From Bacteroidales bacterium (lineage in GTDB: Bacteria > Bacteroidota > Bacteroidia > Bacteroidales > JAGOPY01), in NCBI GenBank assembly GCA_030638325.1, contig DAOWEV010000125.1, forward strand, positions 1-20,933: a DNA stretch of 20,933 bases. Reading direction: 5' to 3'. A program made the position numbers and the translations under genes. The notes beneath the pieces are model-generated. The model was not told where the DNA came from. It worked only from the letters and a program-made list of their open reading frames with translations, and did no database searches. Below are positions 1 to 6,532 of the stretch, piece by piece (within the stretch, counting starts at the first letter, position 1; each line of letters starts with the position of its first letter).

Positions 1-99
1 AATTACGAATTAGGAATTGAACCCGCTATGCGGGAATTGAATTTCGACAACATCCAATTTGAACAACAGGTTGGTAAGTTTGACTTGTTAAGAGCCTAA
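1..99 (+). CDS. Possible 3' end of an unrecognised ORF (partial)
   Basis: Frame 1 is open from the window edge to a TAA at 97-99, giving 32 residues that end in QVGKFDLLRA. I do not recognise the family. The same DNA lies inside a repeat whose second copy (about 11750-11853, opposite strand) is broken by a stop in the equivalent frame, and the first 40 bases are the low-complexity part of that repeat. The reading frame may therefore be chance. The upstream sequence would settle it. Confidence 0.18.
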   Translation, partial: NYELGIEPAMRELNFDNIQFEQQVGKFDLLRA

Positions 100-100
100 A
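1..100 (+). repeat. Dispersed repeat, copy 1 of an inverted pair with 11750-11853
   Basis: It starts with an aattacgaattaggaatt word, continues with a small hairpin CCCGC-TAT-GCGGG at 22-34 and a gaattgaattt word, and ends with a block around GGTTGGTAAGTTTGACTTG. The same modules in the same order, with indels between them, occur on the opposite strand at about 11750-11853. No transposase is visible near either copy. Confidence 0.6.
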
Positions 101-101
101 C

Positions 102-231
102 AATACCAAATGACAAAAGCACAAAATTCAAAATCGTGGTTCTTATAGTTTTTAACATTTGAAAATTTGAATTTTGACATTGTTTAGGATTTAGAAATTA
201 GGATTTAGGATTTAGAAATTCTATTTTAGTG
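102..231 (+). repeat. Mosaic intergenic repeat made of three modules
   Basis: Module A (102-133) is an exact 32-base inverted copy of 2636-2667. Module B (155-201) matches 4872-4918 in the same orientation with only a few differences and contains the word GTTTAGGATTTAGAAATTAG. Module C (208-231) matches 2687-2710 with one difference. The modules are reshuffled and inverted between sites, so this behaves as a family of small non-coding elements, not one fixed repeat. I see no gene in 100-334. Confidence 0.7.
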
Positions 232-287
232 CTTTATCATATATTTAACAAATAAAATTATAGCTAAATAAATACAAGTTTTTTATA

Positions 288-295
288 TATATTTG
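288..295 (+). promoter_or_regulatory. Bacteroidota -7 box TATATTTG
   Basis: This is an exact match to TAnnTTTG, followed by C, 39 bases before the start codon at 335. No good TTTG -33 element is seen at the usual spacing. It is the likely promoter of the barrel gene at 335-910. Confidence 0.5.
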
Positions 296-334
296 CACAT
301 GTTTTACTAGTGTTTAATTTAAAAAGTTGAATTT

Positions 335-910
335 ATGAAAAAGATTTTCACAACCATTATTGCCCTGGTTTTTGGGATTTCTACACTGACGGCCCAGGAT
401 GCTGTGTTTCAAAAGGGAACTTCTGCCATTAATCTCGGATTCGGATTAGGGAGTACTGCATTTACGGGAGCTTATTACTCGGGATTTTCACCGGGAATTT
501 CTGCCTCCTATGAAATGGGTATCGTGGAAATTCCAATGGGAGAAAGCCTGACAGGCGTTGTTAGTGTCGGCGGTATTCTTGGGTTTGGCTCGGCCAGATA
601 TGAGTATACCTTTTGGAATGATGTACGTTATCAGTACACTTATTTTGCGTTTGCGGCCCGGGGGAATTATCACTTTATCTTTCATGATAAGCTGGATCCC
701 TATGCCGGTATAATTCTTGGATATTATATAGCCAGCGGTAAGTGGAAAGGAAGTGGCACACACCCGACTGACTATACATCCAAAACGAATGGATTCATAG
801 GTGGTGCATATGCCGGAGCCAGATGGTACTTTACGGATGCAATAGCTGTATTTGCAGAGCTGGGATGGGGAATAACTGTTTTAACCATCGGCGGGACATT
901 TAAATTTTAA
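335..910 (+). CDS. Outer membrane beta-barrel family protein
   Basis: This is a 191-residue exported protein. Residues 1-21 form a signal peptide with a Lys-Lys start, a hydrophobic core and a TAQ end, so cleavage probably falls before Asp22. The rest is rich in Gly, Tyr, Phe and Ala, with alternating short strands separated by Gly/Ser turns, and it ends in a strand closing with the aromatic residue Phe (GGTFKF). That pattern fits a small eight-stranded outer membrane barrel of the OmpW/OMP_b-brl kind common in Bacteroidota. No catalytic or ligand-binding motif is visible. It stands alone between its own promoter (288-295) and a terminator (933-967). The barrel assignment is fairly secure; the specific role is unknown. 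Confidence 0.8.
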   Translation: MKKIFTTIIALVFGISTLTAQDAVFQKGTSAINLGFGLGSTAFTGAYYSGFSPGISASYEMGIVEIPMGESLTGVVSVGGILGFGSARYEYTFWNDVRYQYTYFAFAARGNYHFIFHDKLDPYAGIILGYYIASGKWKGSGTHPTDYTSKTNGFIGGAYAGARWYFTDAIAVFAELGWGITVLTIGGTFKF

Positions 911-932
911 TGGTTATTGACATAATTATCTG

Positions 933-967
933 AGGCTGTAGTCATATCAGGCTGCAGCCTTTTTTTT
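933..967 (+). terminator. Rho-independent terminator after the barrel gene
   Basis: A 9-bp stem AGGCTGTAG / CTGCAGCCT (933-941 with 952-960, one G-U pair) has a 10-base loop and is followed directly by a T run (960-967). It lies 23 bases after the stop codon at 910. The T run merges into the next promoter's -7 box. Confidence 0.85.
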
Positions 968-974
968 ATTTTTG
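967..974 (+). promoter_or_regulatory. -7 box TATTTTTG immediately before mtnA
   Basis: This is an exact TAnnTTTG match ending only 4 bases before the ATG at 979. If used, transcription would start at or next to the start codon, giving a leaderless mRNA. The box begins within the terminator T run. No -33 element is evident, since the terminator stem occupies that position. Confidence 0.4.
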
Positions 975-978
975 TGAA

Positions 979-2028
979 ATGAAGGTAAATAACAGGGAGT
1001 ATCGTACTGTCTGGATGGAAGGTAATGTTGTATTTATGATCGAGCAAAACCTCCTGCCGTTTGAGTTTAGTATTTACGAAGCAAGAACCTGCCTAAATAC
1101 CTGCCATGCTATCCGCACTATGATCATACGGGGAGCGGGAGCCATTGGGGCCGCCGCCGGGTTTGCCATGGCCCAGGCTTTTCTGGAAGCCCCCCGGAAG
1201 GAATTTACAGATCATATTGAAAGAGCCAGGAAACAGATAGAGAGTACGAGGCCTACCGCAAGAAATCTTTTTTATGCTGTGGAAAAGGTTTATGATGCAG
1301 GCCGGAAGTCTGTTGCGGCTGCTGTTGAAAAAGCACGGGAAATTGCCGATGCCGATGCAAATGACTCCCGGATGATCGGGCAGTACGGGAATGACCTGAT
1401 CCGCGATGGCAGCAGGATCGAGACGCACTGCAATGCCGGATGGCTGGCATTTGTTGATTACGGAACCGCCTTGTCACCCATTTATTTCGCTCATGAAACG
1501 GGTAAAAATGTTTTTGTGTACGTGGATGAAACACGGCCCCGCAGCCAGGGGGCCCGTCTCACTGCCTGGGAGTTGAACCAGGCTGGCATTCCGCATACCA
1601 TCATCCCTGATAACAGCGGGGCTTTCCTGATGTCGGAAGGCAGGGTCGATATCATGATTACAGGCGCCGACAGGATCGCTGCCAACGGCGATGTGGCCAA
1701 TAAGATCGGAACCCTGGAAAAAGCAGTCGTAGCGAGAGAGTTTGGGGTCCCTTTTTACATTGCGGCACCCACTTCTACCTTTGATAGATCCTGCAGGTCA
1801 GGCAGTGATATTGAAATTGAAGAAAGGGATGAGAATGAAGTTTTATACCAGTCCGGCCCTGTACGCTCAGGTCGTATTGAAGAGATATTGGTGGCTTCAC
1901 CCGGCTCCGGTGCCCTGAATATCGCTTTTGACGTTACCCCCGCAAAATATATCACAGGGATCATCACTGAAAAAGGTATTATCAGGCCTGATGAAAACGA
2001 TATCAGAGCATTGTTTGATGACAAGTAA
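979..2028 (+). CDS. mtnA: S-methyl-5-thioribose-1-phosphate isomerase MtnA
   Basis: The enzyme converts methylthioribose-1-phosphate to methylthioribulose-1-phosphate in methionine salvage and acts in the cytoplasm. The 349-residue length is usual for the family. Visible motifs are RGAGAIGAAAGFAMA near residues 51-65, THCNAGWLA with the putative catalytic Cys at 151, VDETRPRSQGARLTAWEL in the middle, and GADRIAANGDVANKIGT with the putative catalytic Asp at 231. This combination separates MtnA from the eIF2B alpha and ribose-1,5-bisphosphate isomerase relatives, although those remain the main alternative. The start at 979 fits the family, where a few residues precede the TVWMEG-type strand. 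No other salvage gene is in the window. The gene is convergent with the repeat protein at 2073-2471. Confidence 0.93.
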   Translation: MKVNNREYRTVWMEGNVVFMIEQNLLPFEFSIYEARTCLNTCHAIRTMIIRGAGAIGAAAGFAMAQAFLEAPRKEFTDHIERARKQIESTRPTARNLFYAVEKVYDAGRKSVAAAVEKAREIADADANDSRMIGQYGNDLIRDGSRIETHCNAGWLAFVDYGTALSPIYFAHETGKNVFVYVDETRPRSQGARLTAWELNQAGIPHTIIPDNSGAFLMSEGRVDIMITGADRIAANGDVANKIGTLEKAVVAREFGVPFYIAAPTSTFDRSCRSGSDIEIEERDENEVLYQSGPVRSGRIEEILVASPGSGALNIAFDVTPAKYITGIITEKGIIRPDENDIRALFDDK

Positions 2029-2072
2029 GCAGTGAACAGATACGATACCGGGTTCTTGATTCTTATCTCTTG

Positions 2073-2471
2073 TCAGAAGTGCAACTTATGATAATCAAAA
2101 GTCATGCTTTCACGCAGGTTGTGAATGATCATGGCAAGTATGATGAAAATTTCCAGGTCATGGCTGCGCAGCCATTCGATAGCTTCTTGTTTCTTATGAC
2201 AGGCATCCGCAAATACGATCAGGAAGTCGAACTTATTTTCTTTCAGCCATAAATAGGCTTTTTCGCTGTTGTCGATGGCTGAATCCAGTGCCGCAAGCTG
2301 AGGGAACCCATTTTTCATCAACCACCCAAATGCCTCTTCGCTTCCGCTGATAGCCTTTGATAATGCAGCCAGCTCCGGATAGCCGTTATGGAGCAACCAG
2401 TTAAAGATCTGATCGTTTCCCTTGATGGCTTCCCCAAAAGCAATTAATATTTTTGCAGGATACTTTAGCAT
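2073..2471 (-). CDS. Small protein of four 25-residue WL repeats, unknown function
   Basis: This 132-residue protein belongs to no family I can name. Residues 15-114 are four consecutive 25-residue units (15-39, 40-64, 65-89, 90-114). Each starts Ala-Ile or Ala-Cys, has an invariant Trp-Leu at unit positions 11-12, and ends in an aliphatic/Ala patch such as LAALSK or FIILAM. The 14 residues before and 18 after look like partial units. The pattern suggests paired short helices stacking as an alpha-solenoid, but that is inference. There is no signal peptide, Cys pair or catalytic motif. The start is well fixed: an in-frame TAG sits directly before the ATG, and GAGGG lies 5 bases upstream. The gene is convergent with mtnA. 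Its upstream DNA (2500-2610) is a dispersed repeat also found before the barrel gene at 4998. Confidence 0.75.
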   Translation of the reverse strand: MLKYPAKILIAFGEAIKGNDQIFNWLLHNGYPELAALSKAISGSEEAFGWLMKNGFPQLAALDSAIDNSEKAYLWLKENKFDFLIVFADACHKKQEAIEWLRSHDLEIFIILAMIIHNLRESMTFDYHKLHF

Positions 2472-2499
2472 CTATACCCTCATTTTTTTAGAAAAATAT

Positions 2500-2710
2500 G
2501 TAACTATTTCGGTGTTATACATCATACAAATGTTTTCTTTAAGTAAATCCTAAGCACCAATACCTAAATTCTAAACAAATTCAAAACTCAAATAACTAAA
2601 TTTTCAAAACAAAGGGTTTCTTACAGAGCATACGGTTTTGAATTTTGTGCTTTTGTCATTTGGTATTATTTAGGATTTAGATATTAGGATTTAGATATTC
2701 TATTTTAGTG
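2500..2710 (-). repeat. Compound intergenic repeat upstream of the 25-residue-repeat gene
   Basis: 2500-2610 is an inverted copy of 4865-4976. The best-conserved part is 2500-2557 against 4918-4976, which differ at only a few positions. 2636-2667 is an exact inverted copy of 102-133. 2687-2710 is a direct copy of 208-231 with one change. The left half carries TAAATCCTAAG-type words and the right half TTAGGATTTAG-type words, so the whole could fold on itself. No gene is seen between 2472 and 2751. Confidence 0.75.
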
Positions 2711-2751
2711 ATTTGTTTAACACTGATGAAATATACGTCACGGCTAAATAA

Positions 2752-3528
2752 TTATGAAAACACTTTTGTCTTTATCCCTTCTGTTTCAACTTTGGAAGCT
2801 ATTGTCCGGAGCTCATCGAACGATATCTTCTCCAGGTCGCCTTCCGGCGACCGCCGATCGATAGGATAGATCATGACATATTCCGGCCGGATTTCTTTTA
2901 ACAATCCGATCCAGGTCCGGATCTCCTGCTCCGTGGTATTATCGATGACCTTTCCCTGGCTTTCACCCCTCACAAACAATGTCTGAATGATCAGGTTGCC
3001 GTTGAAATCCTTTAGTTTTCCAACAATATGTTTTAGTGACAGGCCAGGGCGTGGAAGATTGATAAGCTGATAAGTCTCTTTCGAGCCCGCATCTAATTTC
3101 AGGATATTCTTGTCAATCTTTCGGAGCGCCTGAAAAACCCTGGGCTTGTCAAGGGTGGAGGCATTTGACAGCACAGTTACATCGGTTTCCGGAAAATACT
3201 CATCACGGAGCTGAAGGGTATCATCAATGATAAGATCGAATTCCGGATGAATGGTCGGCTCCCCATTTCCTGCAAAGGTAATGGCGTCCGGATGATGTCC
3301 TGATGCCTGTATTTTAGCAAGGTTTTTTTTCAACTCAGAATAGACTTCAGCCCTGGAGGGGAGCTTCACTTTTTGGCTATTTTCCTTATGCGTCCAGCCA
3401 CATTCACAATAAACACAATTGAATGTACAGAATTTATAATCTGCTGGCAATAGATTGATCCCCAAGGAACTTTCCAGGCGCCTGCTGTGAACCGGCCCGA
3501 ATATGATCTGGTCAAACAGAAAACTCAT
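2752..3528 (-). CDS. Radical SAM protein, COG0731 (TYW1-like) family
   Basis: This is a 258-residue cytoplasmic iron-sulfur enzyme. The radical SAM motif CxxxCxxC is C34-C38-C41 in the stretch CTFNCVYCECGWT, with an extra Cys at 43. The SAM-binding glycine motif is at 87-92 (GNGEPT, followed by IHPEF), and VLSNAST and KLDAGS follow in the order typical of COG0731. The N-terminal GPVHSRRLESSLGINLLP is also a family signature. Archaeal relatives (TYW1) make the wyosine base in tRNA-Phe. Bacteria do not make wyosine, so the substrate here is unknown. It stands alone: the gene downstream on the same strand is about 280 bases away across repeats. A -7 box lies 30 bases upstream of the start. Confidence 0.85.
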   Translation of the reverse strand: MSFLFDQIIFGPVHSRRLESSLGINLLPADYKFCTFNCVYCECGWTHKENSQKVKLPSRAEVYSELKKNLAKIQASGHHPDAITFAGNGEPTIHPEFDLIIDDTLQLRDEYFPETDVTVLSNASTLDKPRVFQALRKIDKNILKLDAGSKETYQLINLPRPGLSLKHIVGKLKDFNGNLIIQTLFVRGESQGKVIDNTTEQEIRTWIGLLKEIRPEYVMIYPIDRRSPEGDLEKISFDELRTIASKVETEGIKTKVFS

Positions 3529-3557
3529 ACTGATGAATAACTATTGGATTCAAAATC

Positions 3558-3565
3558 CAAAGGTA
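3558..3565 (-). promoter_or_regulatory. -7 box TACCTTTG for the radical SAM gene
   Basis: An exact TAnnTTTG match on the minus strand, 30 bases upstream of the start codon at 3528. No clear -33 TTTG is present. Confidence 0.5.
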
Positions 3566-3837
3566 CCCAATTTAGCCATCACCCCGTAACCCTTTGCTTT
3601 TCTAACTGGTTTTTATTTCAAAATCTATGAACGGCAATTGAACCTGATTGATTAACGATTGTAGATTAACGATTAACGATTTTAGATTTTTTTTCACGTT
3701 ATCGTTTACCCAGAGAAATAAATCGAAGATTGAGCTTTGCTATTTCACCGGATGAAACTTCGGTCTTCCGACTTCCATCTCAACTCTAAACTCTCAAATC
3801 TCAACTCTCTTATTCTACCCTGTTTCCAAAATAGTAG

Positions 3838-3845
3838 TACTTTTG
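3838..3845 (+). promoter_or_regulatory. -7 box TACTTTTG for the polyprenyl synthase gene
   Basis: An exact TAnnTTTG match 19 bases before the ATG at 3865, implying a very short leader. A TGTTTC at 3821-3826 is a possible, weakly placed -33 element. Confidence 0.5.
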
Positions 3846-3864
3846 AAACATTCACTTTCACTAA

Positions 3865-4839
3865 ATGGCATCCCTGGATGAAATACGGAAACCTGTTGCG
3901 GCTGAGCTCAAGTTATTTGAGCAGAAATTCAAGCGGTCTGTTAAGAGCTCCGTTCCCCTGCTGGATAGGATCACCCGATATATGATCAGGAAAAAGGGCA
4001 AGCAGATGAGGCCTGTGTTCGTTTTTCTCTCGGCCAAAATGGCAGGGGATATCAGTGAATCTACTTACACGGCTGCCTCCCTGATCGAGTTATTGCACAC
4101 GGCAACACTGGTGCATGATGATGTGGTAGACGATGCTGACAAACGAAGGGGGGTCTTTTCGATCAAGGCGCTCTGGAAGAGTAAGATTGCAGTGCTGGTT
4201 GGTGATTACCTGTTGTCGAAAGGGATGCTGATGGCTCTTGAAAAAAAAGCCTTCCAACTGTTACAGATCGTTTCGGTAGCGGTAAAAGAGATGAGTGAGG
4301 GGGAACTGTTGCAGATTGAAAAAGCCAGACGACTGGATATACAGGAAGATATATATTACGAGATCATCAGGAAGAAAACAGCATCCTTCATTGCCTCATG
4401 TTGTGCGTGTGGGGCTGCCTCTGCCGGAGCTCCGGATGAACAAATAGAAAAAATGCGCCTCTTTGGTGAAAAAACCGGGATGGCTTTCCAGATCCGGGAT
4501 GACCTGTTAGACCTGGATTCCGGCAACTCATCCGGAAAGCTGACAGGAATTGATATCAAGGAGCAGAAGATGACCCTTCCACTAATATATACGCTCAATC
4601 ATGTGAGCACAAAAGAGAAAAGGCAGATCATCAATATCATAAAAAATCATAATACTGACAGGAAAAAAGTCGGAATGGTCATTCAAAAAATAAAAGCTAA
4701 GGGGGGAGTGGATTATGCCACTGAAAAGATGCAGGAATATCGAGACGAAGCGCTTTTAATATTAAATGCCTTTCCGGATAGCGAAGTTAGAAAAGCGCTT
4801 CAAAACCTGGTGATCTATACCATTCAGAGAAAAAAATGA
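3865..4839 (+). CDS. Long-chain polyprenyl diphosphate synthase
   Basis: This 324-residue trans-isoprenyl diphosphate synthase adds isopentenyl diphosphate units to an allylic primer. The first Asp-rich motif is DDVVDD at 85-90 in LVHDDVVDDADKRRG, and the second is DDLLD at 212-216 in FQIRDDLLDLD. GKQMRP (45-50) is the usual substrate-binding Lys/Arg segment. Residues 5 and 4 before the first motif are small (Ala80, Thr81). In this family small residues there allow long products, so a heptaprenyl or octaprenyl synthase (IspB type) for menaquinone is more likely than a farnesyl synthase. Its length also fits IspB. The gene appears to be transcribed alone from the box at 3838-3845. The exact chain length cannot be read from the sequence. 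Confidence 0.9.
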   Translation: MASLDEIRKPVAAELKLFEQKFKRSVKSSVPLLDRITRYMIRKKGKQMRPVFVFLSAKMAGDISESTYTAASLIELLHTATLVHDDVVDDADKRRGVFSIKALWKSKIAVLVGDYLLSKGMLMALEKKAFQLLQIVSVAVKEMSEGELLQIEKARRLDIQEDIYYEIIRKKTASFIASCCACGAASAGAPDEQIEKMRLFGEKTGMAFQIRDDLLDLDSGNSSGKLTGIDIKEQKMTLPLIYTLNHVSTKEKRQIINIIKNHNTDRKKVGMVIQKIKAKGGVDYATEKMQEYRDEALLILNAFPDSEVRKALQNLVIYTIQRKK

Positions 4840-4864
4840 TCAAAGTCAGGACAAAAACTACAGA

Positions 4865-4976
4865 GTTTTGGACATTGGAAAATTTGAATTTTGAAATTGT
4901 TTAGGATTTAGAAATTAGTGCTTAGGATTTACTTAAAGAAAACATTTGTATGATATATAACACCTATAATAGTTAC
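4865..4976 (+). repeat. Dispersed repeat upstream of the PorT-type gene
   Basis: This is an inverted counterpart of 2500-2610, and 4872-4918 also matches 155-201. The most conserved section (4918-4976) carries an ATTTGTATGAT word and an AATAGTTAC end. Both long copies end shortly before a start codon (4998 here, 2471 on the other strand), so the repeat may carry a promoter. No perfect TAnnTTTG box is present; the nearest is TACGTTTT at 4974-4981. Confidence 0.75.
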
Positions 4977-4997
4977 GTTTTATTTAAAAATACATAA

Positions 4998-5630
4998 ATG
5001 AAAAAATATCTGATCGTTACGCTGATACTTATCATCTCTTTTTTTACCGCCGGAGCACAGGAGTTCGGGGGAGGTATCATGGCTGGACTGGCAGCTTCAC
5101 AGGTGGCCGGAGATAGATACTCAGGCTTCAAAAAAGCAGGTATTTTTGCAGGTGGATTTGTGAACCTGCAGATAAGCCCGCATTCGGCATTCCAGATGGA
5201 GCTGGAATATTTTCAGAAAGGCGCCAGGCAGAACCCTACCGAGAAAAATAATTTTACTGATACAAGCCACATATTCAGGGCGAACTATGTTGAGTTACCA
5301 GTGCTGTATCAATACATTTTCAGCGATCGTTTCAAAGCAGAGGTGGGCCCGTCTATGGGAGTTCTTGTCGGTTATTATGAAGAAACGGGTGGATTTGTGC
5401 TGAGTGATAAGTATGGTTATAATAAGCCGGCCACCCTGACTTTTCAAATAAACCTGGGCCTCTATGTGATGCTCTCGGAAAAATTTGCAGTTAACTTCAG
5501 AACAAATAATTCACTTTTAAATATCAGAAGCAAAAACGTCACAGGTGATGTTTGGCGTATTTGGACTCACGGACAGTTCCATGACAGCCTCTTGTTGTCT
5601 TTATACTATACTTTTAAGAAGAAGAAATAG
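4998..5630 (+). CDS. PorT-family outer membrane beta-barrel protein
   Basis: This 210-residue exported protein has a signal peptide at residues 1-21 (Lys-Lys start, long hydrophobic core, AGAQ end). The mature N-terminus, with GIMAGLAASQVAGDRYSGF and then KAGIFAGGFVNLQ, is the first hairpin typical of the PorT/OMP_b-brl_2 family (PF13568). Further amphipathic strands follow, and the last strand is LLLSLYYTF before a Lys-rich end. The family includes PorT of the T9SS, but most members are uncharacterised small barrels. This copy is probably one of those, and a secretion role should not be assumed. The gene is followed by a 13-bp inverted repeat shared with the convergent gene 5702-6532. Confidence 0.82.
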   Translation: MKKYLIVTLILIISFFTAGAQEFGGGIMAGLAASQVAGDRYSGFKKAGIFAGGFVNLQISPHSAFQMELEYFQKGARQNPTEKNNFTDTSHIFRANYVELPVLYQYIFSDRFKAEVGPSMGVLVGYYEETGGFVLSDKYGYNKPATLTFQINLGLYVMLSEKFAVNFRTNNSLLNIRSKNVTGDVWRIWTHGQFHDSLLLSLYYTFKKKK

Positions 5631-5635
5631 GATTT

Positions 5636-5695
5636 GAAGTCGGAAGTCCGAAGTCCGGAGTCCGAAGAAGTTTCCAACTCCCGACTTCCGACTTC
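5636..5695. terminator. Inverted repeat between convergent genes, possible bidirectional terminator
   Basis: A perfect 13-bp stem, GAAGTCGGAAGTC at 5636-5648 pairing with 5683-5695, encloses a 34-base loop that itself has short CCGAAGTCCGGAG-type repeats. It lies 5 bases after the stop at 5630 and 6 bases after the end of the opposing gene. There is no T run, so termination is inferred from position. The right-hand word recurs at 3765-3780, so the stem is also part of a dispersed repeat family. Confidence 0.5.
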
Positions 5696-5701
5696 CATCT
5701 T

Positions 5702-6532
5702 TCATCTCGCCACCTTCCTGCGAAAACTTCCTTGCGAAGCAGTCAGTGTGACAATATAAATCCCCTGCACGGGGAGTTTTATTTTTTCTTTATAAGGGCC
5801 ATCATAGATGATCAACCCCCGCACAGAAATGACACTCATTTTATTTACCGGGAATGCCGGAGTGTCAATGATCAACCAGCCGTTCAGGGTGTAAATCCGG
5901 GGGTCAGGGCCAGCCCCTGTTTCAGGAATTTGCACGATTACGGACACCGTGATCTCATCGTAATCTGAACCGCAGTTATTTGCAGCAGTCACACCGTAGG
6001 TGCCCGCTGTGGTAACGGTTATGGCGCTGGTCGTATCACCTGTGCTCCATTGATAACTGCAGCCTGGGTTACCGGCATCGAGCAACAATGACTGGCCCTG
6101 GTAGATGGTAGTATCATTTCCAAGGTACACCTCCGGAACATCATTCACGATCACTTCCAGGAATTCTTCAGGTGAGAGTATTCCGCCAGTGCATGAAAAG
6201 GCGAGCCCGATAACATACAACCCTGCATTTGTCCAGGCAACCTCCAGCAGACAGGAGTCTGACGGTTGTAGAATGCCATTGAGCGTCCATTGGCAGGTAC
6301 ATCCAATAGGGGTGTCTGTGGTATAATAGTGACTGATCTCTCCAACACAACTCAGTGTGGGGCCATTGATAGAATCTGCAGCAGAAGGCGGATCAGGTGG
6401 AACAGAATCGGGCTGAGGGGAATAAAGTACACTACTGCGGGCAGAAGAAAAAATTCCGCTCAGCAAAACCAACATCAGCAGGATCATCAGGCAGATTTTG
6501 CCAATTTTCCCGGTCTTTCTTAATCCTTCCAT
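5702..6532 (-). CDS. Secreted Ig-like protein with T9SS-type C-terminal domain
   Basis: This 276-residue exported protein has a basic N-terminus and a hydrophobic signal segment at about 13-30. It continues with a Pro/Ser-rich stretch (38-53) and a Cys-containing Ig/PKD-like region (57-131, Cys at 62, 78, 80, 94, 114). A second Ig-like domain at 132-198 has the pattern LGNDTTIYQGQ, LDAG, YQWSTGDTTS and TAGTYGVT common in Bacteroidota surface proteins. The C-terminus (about 210-276) ends VQGIYIVTLTASQGSFRRKVAR-like, split here as GIYIVTL and FRRKVAR, matching type A T9SS sorting domains. It is therefore probably carried to the cell surface by T9SS. The start codon overlaps the end of the upstream gene by 13 bases, suggesting translational coupling. 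Function is unknown. Confidence 0.78.
   Translation of the reverse strand: MEGLRKTGKIGKICLMILLMLVLLSGIFSSARSSVLYSPQPDSVPPDPPSAADSINGPTLSCVGEISHYYTTDTPIGCTCQWTLNGILQPSDSCLLEVAWTNAGLYVIGLAFSCTGGILSPEEFLEVIVNDVPEVYLGNDTTIYQGQSLLLDAGNPGCSYQWSTGDTTSAITVTTAGTYGVTAANNCGSDYDEITVSVIVQIPETGAGPDPRIYTLNGWLIIDTPAFPVNKMSVISVRGLIIYDGPYKEKIKLPVQGIYIVTLTASQGSFRRKVAR

Larger units (their letters stand above)
3529..3864. repeat. Divergent intergenic region with simple-word repeats
   Basis: This lies between two divergently transcribed genes. It holds two promoter boxes (3558-3565 minus, 3838-3845 plus). 3650-3682 repeats the word GATTAACGATT, also seen near 13090. 3765-3780 (CTTCCGACTTCCATCT) is identical to 5685-5700. 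3781-3811 carries CTCAACTCT-type words, the reverse complement of the tract at 9195-9231. I see no gene or RNA here. Confidence 0.6.

Noticed and set aside
3650..3811. CRISPR array suggested by repeated words
   Set aside because: The words are short, have no regular spacer length, and no cas gene is nearby.
4998..5630. Naming the barrel gene porT as a T9SS component
   Set aside because: The family is broad, and no other T9SS machinery gene is adjacent to support that role.
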